Positions 1 to 11,946 of a DNA stretch of 64,000 bases are shown piece by piece. Within the stretch, counting starts at the first letter, position 1. The number at the start of each line of letters is the position of its first letter. The notes below the pieces were generated by a model. The model was not told where the DNA came from, did no database searches, and saw only the letters and a list, made by a program, of their open reading frames with translations. The translations under genes and the position numbers were made by a program. Source of the DNA: Spongospora subterranea f. sp. subterranea (lineage: Eukaryota; Endomyxa: Phytomyxea; Phytomyxea; Plasmodiophorida). The stretch spans positions 62,001 through 126,000 of the forward strand of contig JAUGWO010000001.1 of assembly GCA_049724395.1 (NCBI GenBank), written 5' to 3'.

Positions 1-3000
1 ATAAGGCAACAACCGACATCAGCCAAGGGTTAGGTGGACGAAAAACGCGGGATTCTGGGCAATGTTCAAGGACTTTGGCAACAAAGGGGACCACAGCGAT
101 TAACCGTCCTAGAAAATTGTTCACTTAGGATATGAACGATTCCCAAAATTGCCGAACCTTGGTTATATGCGTCAAGAACAATCTGAGTGAACTTTAAATG
201 CCTCGCCAAAGGCGGAATGTTTTTCTTGATCGTCAGCAGCCCAAGCCATGATCCAAGATTTTTCAGTAACGACCTCTCTTGAGAAAGTGATATGATGGTC
301 GGAGAATGAATAAGAATGTTGATTGATTCATAAGTGTACAACAAAACAGTTCGATTGAATTCAGGCAACTTCAACTGTGAATCACCGTCAATTCAAATCC
401 ACAGAGAAATTCTTGATAATTACATGATCCAACAGCAAAATATAGGTTTTCAGAAAATTTGTGTCAGAAGTAACACGCTTCACAACGATGTAATGGGATA
501 TAGGATGATAGGTCTCGGGACTCAAAAGCTTCCGCAATTCCTCAGCTTTGCTGGCCATGTTGTTGATATCGACATTGTTGATAAGGAACGATAGTTTATC
601 CGCCAAAGTAGATTCAAGTGATGAAAACAGTGCTATTATGAGGTAAGTACAAGAATAAAAAAAAACGTAATAATACCATATCCTCTTTGTTCAAGAGTGT
701 TGTCGATATTGACAGACGACGCAACTTTCAGTGCTACATTCGGGGACGCAACAGCGGCAACAGAAGTAGTGGAGTTGGGCGTAGCAGATGCAACGGGATT
801 GGGGGCTAATGCAATGACGGAGGTGATGGGTAGATCGGCTGAACTGACTGGCAAGGGAAGCACGACGCCGTTTGAGGTTTGTGAACTTACAGCGGCACGA
901 AGCGACGACATCAGCTCACCCTGAACGGGTATTATGTCAAGATACTAGGAGCTGAACACTTGAGTGAAATTACCTGGTCTTGCAGAGATGCCAACTCAAT
1001 TAAAGATTGAGAAAATTGAGGCCAATCTGACAACCGCACTTTGAATTCGTCAATCGCCCAGAGGCCAAACTGATGCAGTTTGGTCCCCGGGGGGCTCGAC
1101 AGGCCCTCTGATAATAATTGATAAACGGCCGATAAGATAGTTTTCCGATTAGACGCACCATATATATACCGTAACGCCACATCAATTTCGAAGCGGCCGG
1201 TCAATTCGTGTCGTATGAGGGTACCGAATAAAACAGCAGTGACTCTCAACTCCTTATCGGGATACTTCTGAAAGAAGCGATATTCATCGAATAAATTATG
1301 AATCATACACGCGTAAATGTCTTTCTCGCGACGTGTCGACTTGTCTTTCTTGAATGAAATCTAAAATCAGAATTAAAAACAAGCAAAAAAATGTGACCGA
1401 AAAAAATACCAGCATATTGATAACTTCAGCAATAGAAATCTTTCCATCGTATATTTTTTGAAAATACGAATTCGCCTCCTCTTCGATGTTATCTTGAACT
1501 GGAAGATCATTCTGAGGGTGCGGAGATTGCTGAACAAATCTGGAAATTTCTGCAAAACGCAAAGCATTTTCCGATGAAAGAACCGAAGAATTGGACCGAA
1601 TCGCGGATAGAAACGAAGATACAAGCTCAACGGAGACAGGAACAACGGAGTGCAACTATTGTGAATTGTCAAAACTGCGGTCAATAAACGCATTAGAAAA
1701 ACCTGGGACATCACTGCCTGCGAAAGATAATCCAATACAGCAGAACAAAAATCGTTCCCGTGTTCATCGATTCGGAGTTGAAGCCACTATAAAGTGCAAT
1801 CAAAATCAGGAAACTGAACAAAAATAATAGCGCACCTTATCGAGATTTAAAAATTCTCTTCGAGAGGCAAGGGCCGCAAAATCAATCGCGAACCTGAAAG
1901 GACGCGACTCCAAAATTACAGTCAAAGAGTCTTTGATCTCTTGAGAGAGATCGAGGATGCGTAATAAGAAGGAATAGTCTTCCAAATATATATGGACCAT
2001 TTTTGAGACAACGACAGACGCATCAAATGCCCAAACGTGTGATAAAACAGGACCTAACAAAAAGTCAAATACAAACGAAAAAACAACAACAGAAAAAATT
2101 ACTTGAATGACCAGAAACCCTTAGATATTTAGGTATCAAGATGTCTAACAGCTCTTCCTTTAATACTGAATTATGAACACTTATTTCAGCCAGCGCTGAC
2201 AACAAAACTTCCGGACAATGCTCTAATGGGGAATTGAACAGCGCTCGAACAGCGCCATAGAGGTCAGAATCGCCCTGAAACAGACCAAGTTAATGGGACG
2301 GTCGTTGTCGAATTATCAAACAGATAACCATCTCGATGAGAGTCCGGATAAGATCTAAAGACTTCCAACTGTTATTTGACATGCCGTAACCGGTTCCGCA
2401 TGGTGAAGCGACTCCAGGAATTGGCTGAACGATATGCTCGGAACGACCAAAGTCGAGGGCTATATCAACGATTAATACAAAATACATCACAGTTGAAAAA
2501 AAAACACCTGAACAGCCGATTGCCATTCTGATAAGTGAAAGATGACCAATTTGGTTTGTCCAGGAAGTAAAAAGGATATCTAGAGGGAACTGGCTTTTGG
2601 GAAGGGCAAGATGGTGCGCCTCCATCAAAATTTCAAGCGACCGTTGGTCCTGATATGTAAAGTGAACAAAACAAGAACCAACTACGGTACACAATGAAAT
2701 TGAGACCTTGACGATAAATCCCTCCCGATCAAAAAGCCTGAAGACGTTGTGCCATCTAATGTGAGGAAATAGCTTAGAAATTGTAGAAATAAACACTGGG
2801 ACATTCCAGGTTAACGGCGCGGTGCCGTCAACCAACAAAACCGGGGCAGCTTGACCGCCTACAAGACAGTTTATAAAAATGTAAATCGCAAAACACAAAA
2901 CAGACCTTGGGATTCCCAGTTGTTATTAACAACCATGGAAAAGACCGACGGCAACGTTTCGTCGTTGTGCAATCCCGAATATGTTCTGGCAAACATTGCA

Positions 3001-3998
3001 ATGCAGTCAGAGACGTCGACCTCCGTTATTGTTGGAAATTGCTTGAGAATATCCGAAAGTAATGAGGTCGAGCTGCATGCGGGAATATCCTTGATCGCAA
3101 AGTAGCTGTGTTATAGTGCAGCCAATACCTTCCAAATTGTTAACAGGTACAGAGGCCTATAATCTTCATTAATAAGGCTATAACGCTTCGACATAAGATA
3201 TCACCTTGACAACCGCATTGGTGCAAGACGTATCGTAGAGAATGGGAAGCAGCAAAGCTGACCCTGTCATTTCTGGATGGCGTTGTCTATTTCCAATGTT
3301 AGAGAGTGGTGATGAACAGTTTTGTTTTGCTCATAAACCTCATGGCGTGCATCACAGATTGACTTGTTAATTCCGTGACTGCAGGCGAATGCTTAACGAA
3401 ATCGGCAAAACAATGCAAAATTGTTTCGGGCAACGAGGGATCGGATGCAATCTCGTTTATGTTGGCGATGAGATAGGCTTCGCCCTGAGACGCAACAATC
3501 ACAATAACACAGAACGGGAAAATCCACACGAACCTGTTTTGCGGAGGTTGCAGATGATGAGCCAAATAGCGCCAAGGCTAGCTGGACGCATGAAGGCAGC
3601 GATAAATGTAGCGCTGATATTATCAAAGATAGTAAGTCATTGTTACCCTCAATAGACTGACAGATCACGTTATATAATGGCATGGATCTCAAAGTCAAGT
3701 TTTTACCTCAAAAGCCGAAGTAAAAATTCCCATGAAGAGAATGTTTTCGGTACTGCCTTCGAAAAATGCTTTAGCTGCCTGAAGCTGCGCCTTATTAGCG
3801 GTAGGCAAATAGGTCAAATAAGACTGAATAATGAATATATCTGTATCAGCGCCATATATTGCCCTCAACTACAAATGATGATCAGAGCTTCGCAGGAATA
3901 TAATCCTATATTGAACTGACATCACTGATAACTTCAAAAAAGACAGCCACATTGGCATCGTTTAAATCGCGGATAAGTTCGGAGACTTTCCAGTACAT
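1..3998 (-). CDS. NOT1: CCR4-NOT scaffold subunit NOT1, C-terminal part beyond the window
   Basis: Scaffold of the CCR4-NOT deadenylase, a cytoplasmic mRNA-decay complex. Many short exons read right to left. Matches to NOT1 from memory, in order: ATWKSLDL-like segment ([13 protein letters not shown], about 2335-2390), the [20 protein letters not shown] stretch (about 1840-1920, human [19 protein letters not shown]), [13 protein letters not shown] (about 1440-1490) opening the MIF4G part, [17 protein letters not shown] (about 1250-1305), the [10 protein letters not shown] segment (about 480-520) and [19 protein letters not shown] (about 210-280). The last bases of the strand encode [11 protein letters not shown], matching human [11 protein letters not shown], so the CNOT9-binding and NOT1 C-terminal domains lie off the left edge. 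The start is tentatively the ATG at 3998 ([14 protein letters not shown]); the first exons are the weakest. The low-complexity block before MIF4G is much shorter than in animals. Identity is certain, exon limits approximate. Confidence 0.93.
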
Positions 3999-4387
3999 CG
4001 TCTGCGTGAAGGAGGGGGTGCGCCCCCCTCCTCCCTCGAACCCATTGTCATCTGGGCCCGCCACGACGACCGACACACCTTTCTAGACTCGAAACCACCA
4101 CGAATACGGACCGACCAACAGTCAATTTCAATGATGAAGAGCGCCACGGACTACAGTAGGGTGATCAACGTTTTTTTATGGTAAGAGGAGACCCACCTCC
4201 TACCTAATGGTCTTACCGCAAAGACAACCCGTTACTGATAATGGGTCGATAACGTTTGTAACTTGTTGAGTAACGGTCACGACCAGATGAGCCCAGATCA
4301 CGACGCTAGAAGTCGAGCAATAGCTCCTCACGTTTCGATAGTGCGCGAGGATCGGTCGACTGTAACAACTTCAGGGCGCCGGCCGTA
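3999..4387. promoter_or_regulatory. Intergenic 5' flank of NOT1 with GC hairpin
   Basis: No convincing gene. A near-perfect hairpin lies at 4011-4031 (GGAGGGGG, short loop, CCCCCTCC) just upstream of the proposed NOT1 start. It could sit in the 5' UTR. Nothing else recognisable. Confidence 0.3.
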
Positions 4388-4543
4388 ATGTTTCAATTGG
4401 ACATGGTGCGGTACTACAAGTTCACTGCAAGAGGGAATATCGTTGATGTGCACAGCAGCGTTGGGTGTGCCTTACGCTGTTGGGATCAACAGATTGGCAA
4501 CCTGAGGTCATACCTGGGTTGTTGCCGGCTATTCAGACTGTAA
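4388..4543 (+). CDS. Possible 51-residue ORF
   Basis: ATG-to-TAA ORF of 51 codons (MFQLDMVRYYKFTARG start, four Cys in the second half). An AATAAA follows within three bases of the stop, as seen after several genes here (for example 14871). No family recognised, no signal peptide. It may be noncoding; the only support is the ORF plus the polyadenylation-like hexamer. Confidence 0.2.
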   Translation: MFQLDMVRYYKFTARGNIVDVHSSVGCALRCWDQQIGNLRSYLGCCRLFRL

Positions 4544-4710
4544 TCAATAAACACGGATCGTTTTCATAAGTTTATTAAACAACATCGTTCATTCGCCGGG
4601 TAAAGAACATATAGAAAGTCAACTCAGTAATTATCATCGTCATCGTGATCATGTTCACTAATAACAACAACATGATCAGAAATTCAAATGAAGCAAGGCG
4701 ACACGAGTTT

Positions 4711-5202
4711 TTACTCTGAGTCGTGATCAAAACCTTCTTCATGCCCATCATCGTGATGATCATGCGAATGATGTTCGGCCATATGATTGATCGAATGGCC
4801 CTGTGGTTCGACTCAGTCAAACACAATGATCGCCGCAAACCACTCACATGATTCTCAGAATGGGAATCTTTTCCGCTGACCGTGGCAGTAATGAACGCTA
4901 TAGTTATCAGCTTTACCTTATCTTTGGCCAATCCCTACAGAAAGTATCGGGGCACTGTGTTGTTAAACCACTAACTTGTCATTACCTCCATTACGTGATC
5001 CCCTTCGTCCAAGTGGTATTCGTCCTCTGTATGGCAAATCAGGGCCAGATACTAATCAGCTCATTTGATACGTCGAAATACCTTCGTCATGGCCATCGCC
5101 GTGATCGTCCACAACATTCTGTGAGCCATGATTGCCGCCACCATTGGCTAGTGTGGTCCCGATAATAATACACGATAATAGTAATATAATAAGTCGGGAC
5201 AT
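4711..5202 (-). CDS. Secreted His/Asp-rich protein, KDKS family (member 1)
   Basis: Four exons (5202-5082, 5026-4986, 4934-4848, 4800-4711) join in phase into 112 aa; introns are 55, 51 and 47 nt with GT-AG ends. The start is the only ATG before a clear signal peptide (MSRLIILLLSCIIIGTTLA). The mature part is short, acidic and His-rich: HGSQNVVDDHGDGHDE, then the family core KDKVKLITIAFITATVSGKD followed by SHSENH, and a tail HSHDHHDDGHEE. The core is nearly the same as in the gene at 20393 (TIAYLNAVVSGKDSHSE), so the two form a subfamily. The intron after SENH is at the same point as one in the gene at 10178. Function unknown; the His clusters would suit Zn, Cu or Ni binding (inference). Confidence 0.8.
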
Positions 5203-5261
5203 TATTGCCAACTGACAATAATCTTGACGTAACTGTCAAAAGGAGCTAAAGAAAAGTTGAC

Positions 5262-6216
5262 TCATGGTGTATGGTGGGTATTGAACTGGCTAAAACCAGG
5301 TAGAGGCTGCGATAAGAAATCGGATGGATAAGGCATCGTGATGTCCAGCAATGAGCGTTCGCCAACAGGTTGCATATTCAGTTCGATATCGGGGTCAACT
5401 TGTATTGAGTTGTTGAATTCCTGCGTCATTATCATATTAAACGACAAATCATTGCCCCTTTGGTTAGAAGTCGTCCTGTTAGCTATTGCATTAGCAATGA
5501 CGAACGACTCGGAAGGGCATGAGTAAAAAGCAATGGAACGATTAGCAGCGTCGACATCGGTGGCATCATCCTTGATTGGTGAAGCAGAGGGTGAAAACGG
5601 TTGTTGTGAAAGAGTCACATCTAACTCGTCCACCTGTGCGATATTCCCTTGAGATTCCTGCACACCCCATTCGTGCTGTAAGTTTCGAACACAGGCGTTT
5701 GGGTTGCTATGTGCATCGTGTTTGAGATGGTTGGGCGTGGCGGCAACGATTAATCGGCTTGGATTTTCGACCGATGATATGGCCTTTGGAGTGGCTTTAA
5801 CGATCCACTGCGGTTGCGGAGCCAACTTGCGTTCTTATCCAAAAGACTTGAATAAAAATTCGAATCAAAAATGTGAAAGAACATATACCTGCCCCAATGA
5901 TTCGGCCAAGATGTTGGTCGAAACCCTTCCCATGGAACACCTTGTAATTTTCTGTTAAATTATTGTAAAACGGAATGAGTTTTGCGAACCTGCTGCCACG
6001 TTGTATCTTGATCCAAAGCCAAAGAGGATCGAGCCGTAATTGCCAGACATGCCTCGGCGTATTTCAACTTGAATGCAGATGCGTAATCGGACGAGGATCG
6101 TGTGGCACCCATATTTCTCGGCTGCTCACAGCAACTCCAAGTGCTTGGAGAATCGAAACAGGAAGAACGTTTCCTGTACAAACCACGTATACACTGTATA
6201 CTAGGGAATGCGACCA
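5262..6216 (-). CDS. Unknown protein, low-complexity C-terminal region, at least three exons
   Basis: The best-supported exon is 5823-5262, an open 187-codon frame that ends in TGA and begins behind an acceptor (KLAPQPQWIVKATPKAIS). It is rich in Ser, Asn, Asp and Pro, with no signal peptide or membrane segment, ending FLSQPLPGFSQFNTHHTP. Probable upstream exons carry a Trp-rich stretch near 5900-5960 (GVPWEGFRPTSWPNHWGR) and near 5980-6216 (SAFKLKYAEACLAITARS). The Trp spacing hints at a small DNA-binding fold, but I recognise no family. First exon and start codon not fixed. It converges on nothing and lies 60 bp from the divergent side of the His-rich gene at 4711. Confidence 0.4.
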
Positions 6217-6350
6217 CTCGGATTTTTTTCGCGCATTTTTTTTTTTGAAAAATCCCTGAGGGTTGGCCGTAAACTACCTAGGGAATTCGAGAGACGCACA
6301 CGCACAATTCCGGAAAAAGTTTGACCGTAAACTATGGGCGGCTTGAAAAA

Positions 6351-6411
6351 GCAGGGCATATTCGCAGGGCATTTTCAAAACTTGCGCGGATGCCCTGCGA
6401 ATATGCCCTGC
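6351..6411. repeat. 22-bp inverted repeat
   Basis: GCAGGGCATATTCGCAGGGC at 6351 is repeated in reverse complement at 6389-6411 with a short spacer. It adjoins the transposon nest and may be the end of a small nonautonomous element. Confidence 0.6.
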
Positions 6412-6515
6412 GAATTACAGTGAGACGTTTTTTTTCAAAATGTAGCAGACCCCCGGATTTTTCCATAATAAAACCTCTCTATAAGAAGTACAAACTCTGT
6501 TAAGTACGCAAAGTA

Positions 6516-7025
6516 CAGTGAAACCTCCATATAAGGTACAGCCCATAAAAGGTACAGTTCCATATATGGTACGTTTTTTTTTCAAAATAGCAAACCCCCG
6601 GATTTTCCATAATAAAACCTCTCTATAAAAAGTACAAACTCTGTTAAGTACGCAAAGTACACCTTGGTTGGTCACGGAGTTACCTACGCTGTTCTATATA
6701 TGGTCCATTTTTTTCTGTACACCACATTCGGATCGCCCAATAAATAGTGGAATATTGATGAACCGACGCCTGCATTAAGTCGAGCAGGGTAAGCACATTC
6801 GCGACAAAGCTTTCGAGCTTCGGATAATGCCAGCATCAAGCGGCTGTAGAACGGAGATGAGATTGGGTGGAAAAAAAACAGTCACGACACGTGGGCGCGA
6901 CCCCGTGTGCGCAGCCCCTTGCGCGGCCGCGCTCGAATTCCGCATTAGGTACACACCACTCCATAAGGTACAAAATCAATCGATTTTGGAGCAAATTGGG
7001 TGTACCTTATATGGAGGTTTCACTG
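6516..7025. mobile_element. 510-bp nonautonomous pogo/Tigger-like element (MITE) with TA target duplication
   Basis: The left end CAGTGAAACCTCCATATAAG (6516) is matched at 7025 by its exact reverse complement over about 25 bp, and TA dinucleotides flank both ends (6514-6515, 7026-7027), as in Tc1/mariner/pogo insertions. Inside, 6719-6990 is an antisense piece of the neighbouring transposase C-terminal region. A 65-bp direct repeat (6453-6517 and 6598-6662) overlaps its left end. It looks like an internally rearranged derivative of the element at 7092. Confidence 0.75.
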
Positions 7026-7091
7026 TACACCCTTGGTTGGCCACGGAGTTACCTACGCTGCTCTATATATGGTCCGTTTGAATCTTTCAAA

Positions 7092-8521
7092 ATGTCGAAC
7101 GCGGTGTCTGAAACAAAAAAACGTAAGTCGATCTGAGCACAAAGCTTGCCATCCTCAAGTACATTGACGATGGGCACAGCATCCGAGCAACAGCTGAGAA
7201 GTTCTCTCTATCCAAAGGAACTGTTGAAGCAGAGCAGGAATTCGTTGCTTCGAGCGCTCTCCAAAGCCAGAATAGTCCGGCAGAGCGACATTAACCTTTT
7301 TTATGGAGATGGTTTTCAACAGCAAAGAGCGCGTGGTTATCCGATAAGTGGTCCCATTCTGCATCAACGATTTTTTAGCCCAAAAATGGAAACAGAGGAA
7401 CAATGTGCGGTCGTACAAGGTATGTGGAGAATCGGGAAATGTAGATCTCGTTCGCGCGGAACATTGGAAAACGTCATTAGCGGCAACGATGGCAGGATAT
7501 GATCTCAAGAACGTATTAAATATGGACGAGACAGGTTTCTTCTTCCGAGCCTTACCAGACTCAACATTGAACCATGTCTCTCAATCACGTAAGGGGGGAA
7601 AGCAAGGCAAAGACAGAATAACTTTGGCTTTTACTTGCTCAGCTATGGGCGAGAAACTCCCCCTTTGGATAATTGGAAAGTCCAAAAATCCTCGCGCTTT
7701 CAGGGGTGTCGATATGAGCAAATTCAAAGCAACGTATTCAAACAGTGCAAAAGCCTGGATGACTAATCCGCTGTTCAATATTTATTTACAGGAGCTGGAC
7801 GAGATCTTTAAACGACAAGGCCCAAAGGTTCTACTCTTTTTGGATAATGCCCCTGTCCATATCGTCGACGAAGCCACAAATCTGACAAATATCGAGCTTC
7901 GCTTTTTTCCACCCAATCTCACCTCCGTTCTACAGCCGCTTGATGCTGGCATTATCCGAAACTTGAAAGCTTTGTCGCGAAAGTTCGAAGTGCTTACCCT
8001 GCTCGAATTAATGCAGGACACGTCGGTTCGTGTATCAGATCTTGCCAAAACCTCGAAGGAGACTATCCAAAAATGTTTCGCCAAATGTGGATTTGTAATC
8101 CCGACGGTTCATCACCCCAGAAGTTTTGGAGCAAGAAGAGGAACTTGCTTCTTTGGCTGAAAAGGTCGGTATTGACAGATTCCTAATTGTTGTTGAAGAA
8201 AACTTACCAGAATGCGAGATTGAAGAAGAAACAACCCTCATTGTACAGTTAGTTGATGAATTTAATAATGCTTGCAGTGATGACGAAGTGGAGGAAATTG
8301 CAAATGATATCGAAGAAACTGAACCCCAACAACCAAGAGTGATTTCAACTGTCCAGGCAAAAGAAATGCCCACGGATCTGATCGCCTTCGCAAAAGCCAA
8401 ATCGCTGTTCAAAGAGGAGATGAATTTGAAGGTGTTGAAGGCTACAATCCATTCTCTTTATCTTTCAAGTCTTAGACAGCCAGCAATTCATCAGTATTTT
8501 CAACAATTCCTCCTTTTCTGA
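7092..8521 (+). pseudogene. Tigger/pogo (DDE_1) transposase relic
   Basis: Starts at ATG 7092 (MSNAVSETKKRKSI), then continues in another frame with a CENP-B-type helix-turn-helix (YIDDGHSIRATAEKFSLSKG, 7160-7220). The DDE_1 nuclease core is open from about 7500 to 8084: LNMDETGFFFRALP with the first catalytic Asp, LPLWIIGKSKNPRAFRG, LLFLDNAPVH with the second Asp, and PPNLTSVLQPLDAGIIRNLK with the third. The acidic tail (8126-8521, ending LRQPAIHQYFQQF) is in a third frame, so there are at least three frame breaks and the gene is dead. A 50-bp block before the ATG (7028-7080) repeats 6662-6713. Plain DNA transposon. Confidence 0.88.
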
Positions 8522-8800
8522 ACACCAGATTCGGATCGAACCAATGGCCGCGCCCAATGAATAGTGGAATATCGATGAACCGACGTGTCCTGCATTAAGT
8601 CGAGCAGGGTAAGCACTTCGAACTTTCGCGACAAAGCTTTCAAGCTTCGGATAATGCCAGCATCAAGCGGCTGTAGAACGGAGGTGAGATTGGGTGGAAA
8701 AAAGCGACCAGTCACGGCACGTGGGCGCGGCCCCATGTGCGCAGCCCTTGCGCGGCCTCGCATTCCGCATCAGGTAAACACCACTCCATAAGGTGCAAAA
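8522..8800. repeat. Second antisense copy of the transposase 3' region
   Basis: This block is closely similar to 6719-6990. Both read as the reverse complement of the transposase segment at about 7910-8040 (PPNLTSVLQPLDAGIIRSLK and following) and end with the same ACACCACTCCATAAGGT sequence. Together the two copies flank the sense transposase, giving a nested or rearranged transposon. Confidence 0.75.
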
Positions 8801-10177
8801 TAAATCGACTGTTCTCAGCTGCAGCTTTAGCTGTTTGATGGTTTGCTGCACAACCACCGAGGCCCCATCGCACGTTGGAGCACACTGGCCTTCCAACTCA
8901 CGACAATACCGACAATACATGCCAGATCGAATCCAGTTTGTAAAAGGGTTCCGCCTCAGTAGGCGGAATAAATAACACTAAATTTTTTGGCACTCCACAC
9001 GAAGACAGCAATGCCGCACTTGACCGATTACTTGGCGATAATTTCCACTCCGGTTTTTTGACCAACATTGTTGTTTTGAAATTCTTGAAAACCCAGGATA
9101 AAAATAGTGCAATGGCTAATCTCGGCTCGAATTTTCAACGATTTCTTTTTTCACTCAAATTACTATCGGCGAGACGGTTTCTTCAGCAGTTTGATTCTCA
9201 TCTAATGTCGCAACCGGTCTTGACTTGGGCGGAGGAAACCGATTCGTTTGCGGCTGGCGAGAACGCCACGTCATGATCAACACCTAATCGTTGCGAGAAT
9301 CATTGGGCCACCAGACGGTTAGTTCATCTCCAGCCTCAAAGAAAGCCATTTTGGCGTCAACTAGAAATGTATCGCCATTGATATGAGCTGCATGTTCAAA
9401 AGTCCAACCAGCAGAATGAAGTGGTTATATTATGCAAGGCCGTCTGGTCGCCCAAGGATTCTCACAACAGCTGTGCAAACCACCGCCCGGTCGAAAAGCA
9501 ATCGAGACCAAGTAGATAACACGATGCAACAAACACTACATCGACAGAAACCGACTGGCAACACCGACAGAAACATGCCTGGGAAAGGAGGAACGCGCCT
9601 TCCACAGTACCGAATTGATGCATCGCAATCGTGGGTCGTCGACACCAGAAAGCACAGTCGTCTAACAACAATTAATTCATGGGTCTCAGGATAAAAAGGC
9701 GTTGATTGTGTGGTCCCAGGCCCGAACATTATTCCCACTCGTGGTACCATCAGCGGAGACTCGATTGAAACGACGAACGGGGTGGATCATGCCTGTACTC
9801 GGCTAAAGGTGTGTCGAAAACAGGGATTACAGGCCTACTGGGTTGCCGGCGAACATTATGAAAACAATATGCCGAATTCGACTCTGATGTCGACGATGGC
9901 GACATGTGAAAGGCGTGACGTTCCATTATCGGGCCAGAATTTGCAACACCAACCTGTGCTTTTGTACGACTGGTTGACGGAATCAGTCAGATCAACGGCC
10001 CAGGGAACGAACACCATTCGAAAGGGCAATAAGATAGATTTATTGGTGTGTTGACATGGATGGGTTGGACCGATGGCTGAGACGTTAGTTAAAATAGACA
10101 GGTTAATGGTCTCCTTCCAGTAAGAACGAAATCAAGTTTCTGCAAACAAACACGTATCAGCGAAATGTCTCTTGACA
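8801..10177. other. No gene recognised
   Basis: Only short overlapping ORFs in several frames with no family resemblance, shared motif or splice-compatible chain. Possibly old transposon-derived sequence next to the Tigger copy. Confidence 0.4.
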
Positions 10178-10967
10178 TCAGAAATGAGCAGAATCGATCA
10201 TGGGATGAACAACATAAACATATTTTTGGTGATTTACCCCATCGTCATGCCCATGATGGTGTCCATCGTGGCCATGTCCGAAATCGTAGCCTTCGTGGCC
10301 ATGTCCACCGCCATGACCGCCGTGTTCGCCCCCGCCATGCCCATGGATCCCCTCGTGCGCTTCCCCATGCAAATGATGATGATTATCGTGATCTGCAACT
10401 GTTCGTCAACACACACAACAGAATTTCCGACAACAAAACCCAGGAACATTTGTCTCATAACACTGCCGATTCATTTCGTGAAATGTTTTGTGTTTCTCAA
10501 CAAATGATCTCCTCACAAAAAACAAAAACAATATTGTTCGGTGAATATCAACTCATATCGCCAACAACAAACGAATCGCATTTACCATGATCGTCATGAT
10601 GGTCATCTTCGTGTTCATAAGTGTCCTCGTGAGCCAGCTCATGTGAGTCCGCTAAAGTGGCAAATGGTTGTCAGAACAATCTGACTCCTGAATTTGTGCA
10701 AAGCGATCGAGCCTTACAATGAACGTCGGACGCGGTCATGAAAGCTGTTAATGTCGCCTGCGTCACCGTATTTGATTTATCTTTGCCAGCGTGGTCAAGG
10801 TGCTCATCATCGTGATCGTGGTCCTCTTCATCGTGGTGGTCGTGGTGATCAACGTGATCGTGTTCGTGGTGGTGATCGTGATCGTCATGGTGGTCCTCGT
10901 GATCGCTGGCGTGCGTCAGTGCCAGTAATATCGACGAGCAAACTATAAAAACGATTAAACCCCTCAT
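10178..10967 (-). CDS. Secreted His-rich protein, KDKS family (member 2)
   Basis: Three exons (10967-10718, 10651-10586, 10392-10178) join in phase into 176 aa. Signal peptide MRGLIVFIVCSSILLALTHA, then an almost pure Asp/His/Glu block (HDHHHEHDHVDHHDHHDEED), the core HAGKDKSNTVTQATLTAFMT, then an intron, an acidic-His linker (HELAHEDTYEHEDDHHDD), and a Gly/His-rich third exon (GHGGGEHGGHGGGHGHEGYD) ending FYV-like VHPMIDSAHF and TGA. The core matches the genes at 54439 and 56172 best (LDHKGKDKSTTQTQAQLTA). The His density is comparable with known metal-binding His-rich proteins; any metal role is inferred from composition only. Confidence 0.82.
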
Positions 10968-11253
10968 AAAATTATTGTCGAGACCGTTGCCGGTTTGTTA
11001 TCACAATATCGAATGGCATCATTCGGTCTGGTAGATTCGAAACTACTCATCACGTTTGGACCAGAGTTGACTCAACTTATCGCCATATTCCATGAATCAC
11101 CGTCGTCATCGCCACTTAAAAAATCCACAATCCATCCACCGTCCAGGGTTTTCACCCGTTTTATCCTCATAATTCAGACCCGAAAGTCGCAAACGTGTTT
11201 TAGTCGGGGAGGAATGTTCGAAGTCAAACATAATATCTTCCCCTAAAATCACA

Positions 11254-11580
11254 TCAATAAACTACATAAACGACCCGCATCTCGACATAATCGGCGACGA
11301 AATTTTTGCTAGATGAGAAACGACCGTGAGACATTGCGCCATCGGATTGATTATGTGAAAAAAATGTTGTCGCAACTGTGTTTTGGGAGAGCTGAAAGTT
11401 CGATGACTCATATTTCACAATACTCCACATCGCTGGTTTCACAATGTCGAATTGAATCGAGTTCTGACCGGGATTTTTAAGTGCAAACAATTGATTGACA
11501 AGAAGCGGCGGCGGCGACGGATATAAGTTGTGTGGCGGCGAACGACCGGACTGAATGGGATGAGATCCTTTATGCGCCAT
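11254..11580 (-). CDS. Possible ORF, 108 codons, unknown
   Basis: ATG at 11580 (MAHKGSHPIQSGRSPPHN) to a stop at 11254. Pro/Ser-rich start, no signal peptide, no family recognised. An overlapping plus-strand ORF (11530-11721) is about as plausible. Low confidence that either is a gene. Confidence 0.2.
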   Translation of the reverse strand: MAHKGSHPIQSGRSPPHNLYPSPPPLLVNQLFALKNPGQNSIQFDIVKPAMWSIVKYESSNFQLSQNTVATTFFSHNQSDGAMSHGRFSSSKNFVADYVEMRVVYVVY

Positions 11581-11946
11581 GGCGGTCGGGTTCAAGCACC
11601 GCCTCCGCTTATCGGCGTCGTTGACGATCCCGACCTGGTATTGGAACCGTGGCAGGACACGCTAGCGGCCATCAACATATTACGAGAGCAATCGGTATTG
11701 TCGGGGACCACCGAAACCTAATCGACATTTCAACACAGCTCGTTGTTGCTTTTGTGTTATAGAAAATCGAATACTGAAGTAATTGTGCTGTGCACTGATT
11801 TACGCTGTCTTCCCAGTTATGAATTTGTCGATATTTTCTTCATTTCTGATATCCAACGCTCAATTGTAGTTCGTCTTTCCACCGGTTCATGCATGCTGTC
11901 GTTTCAAAATTTTCAACGTTCTGTTCGGATCATCAAAATCGTTTGA

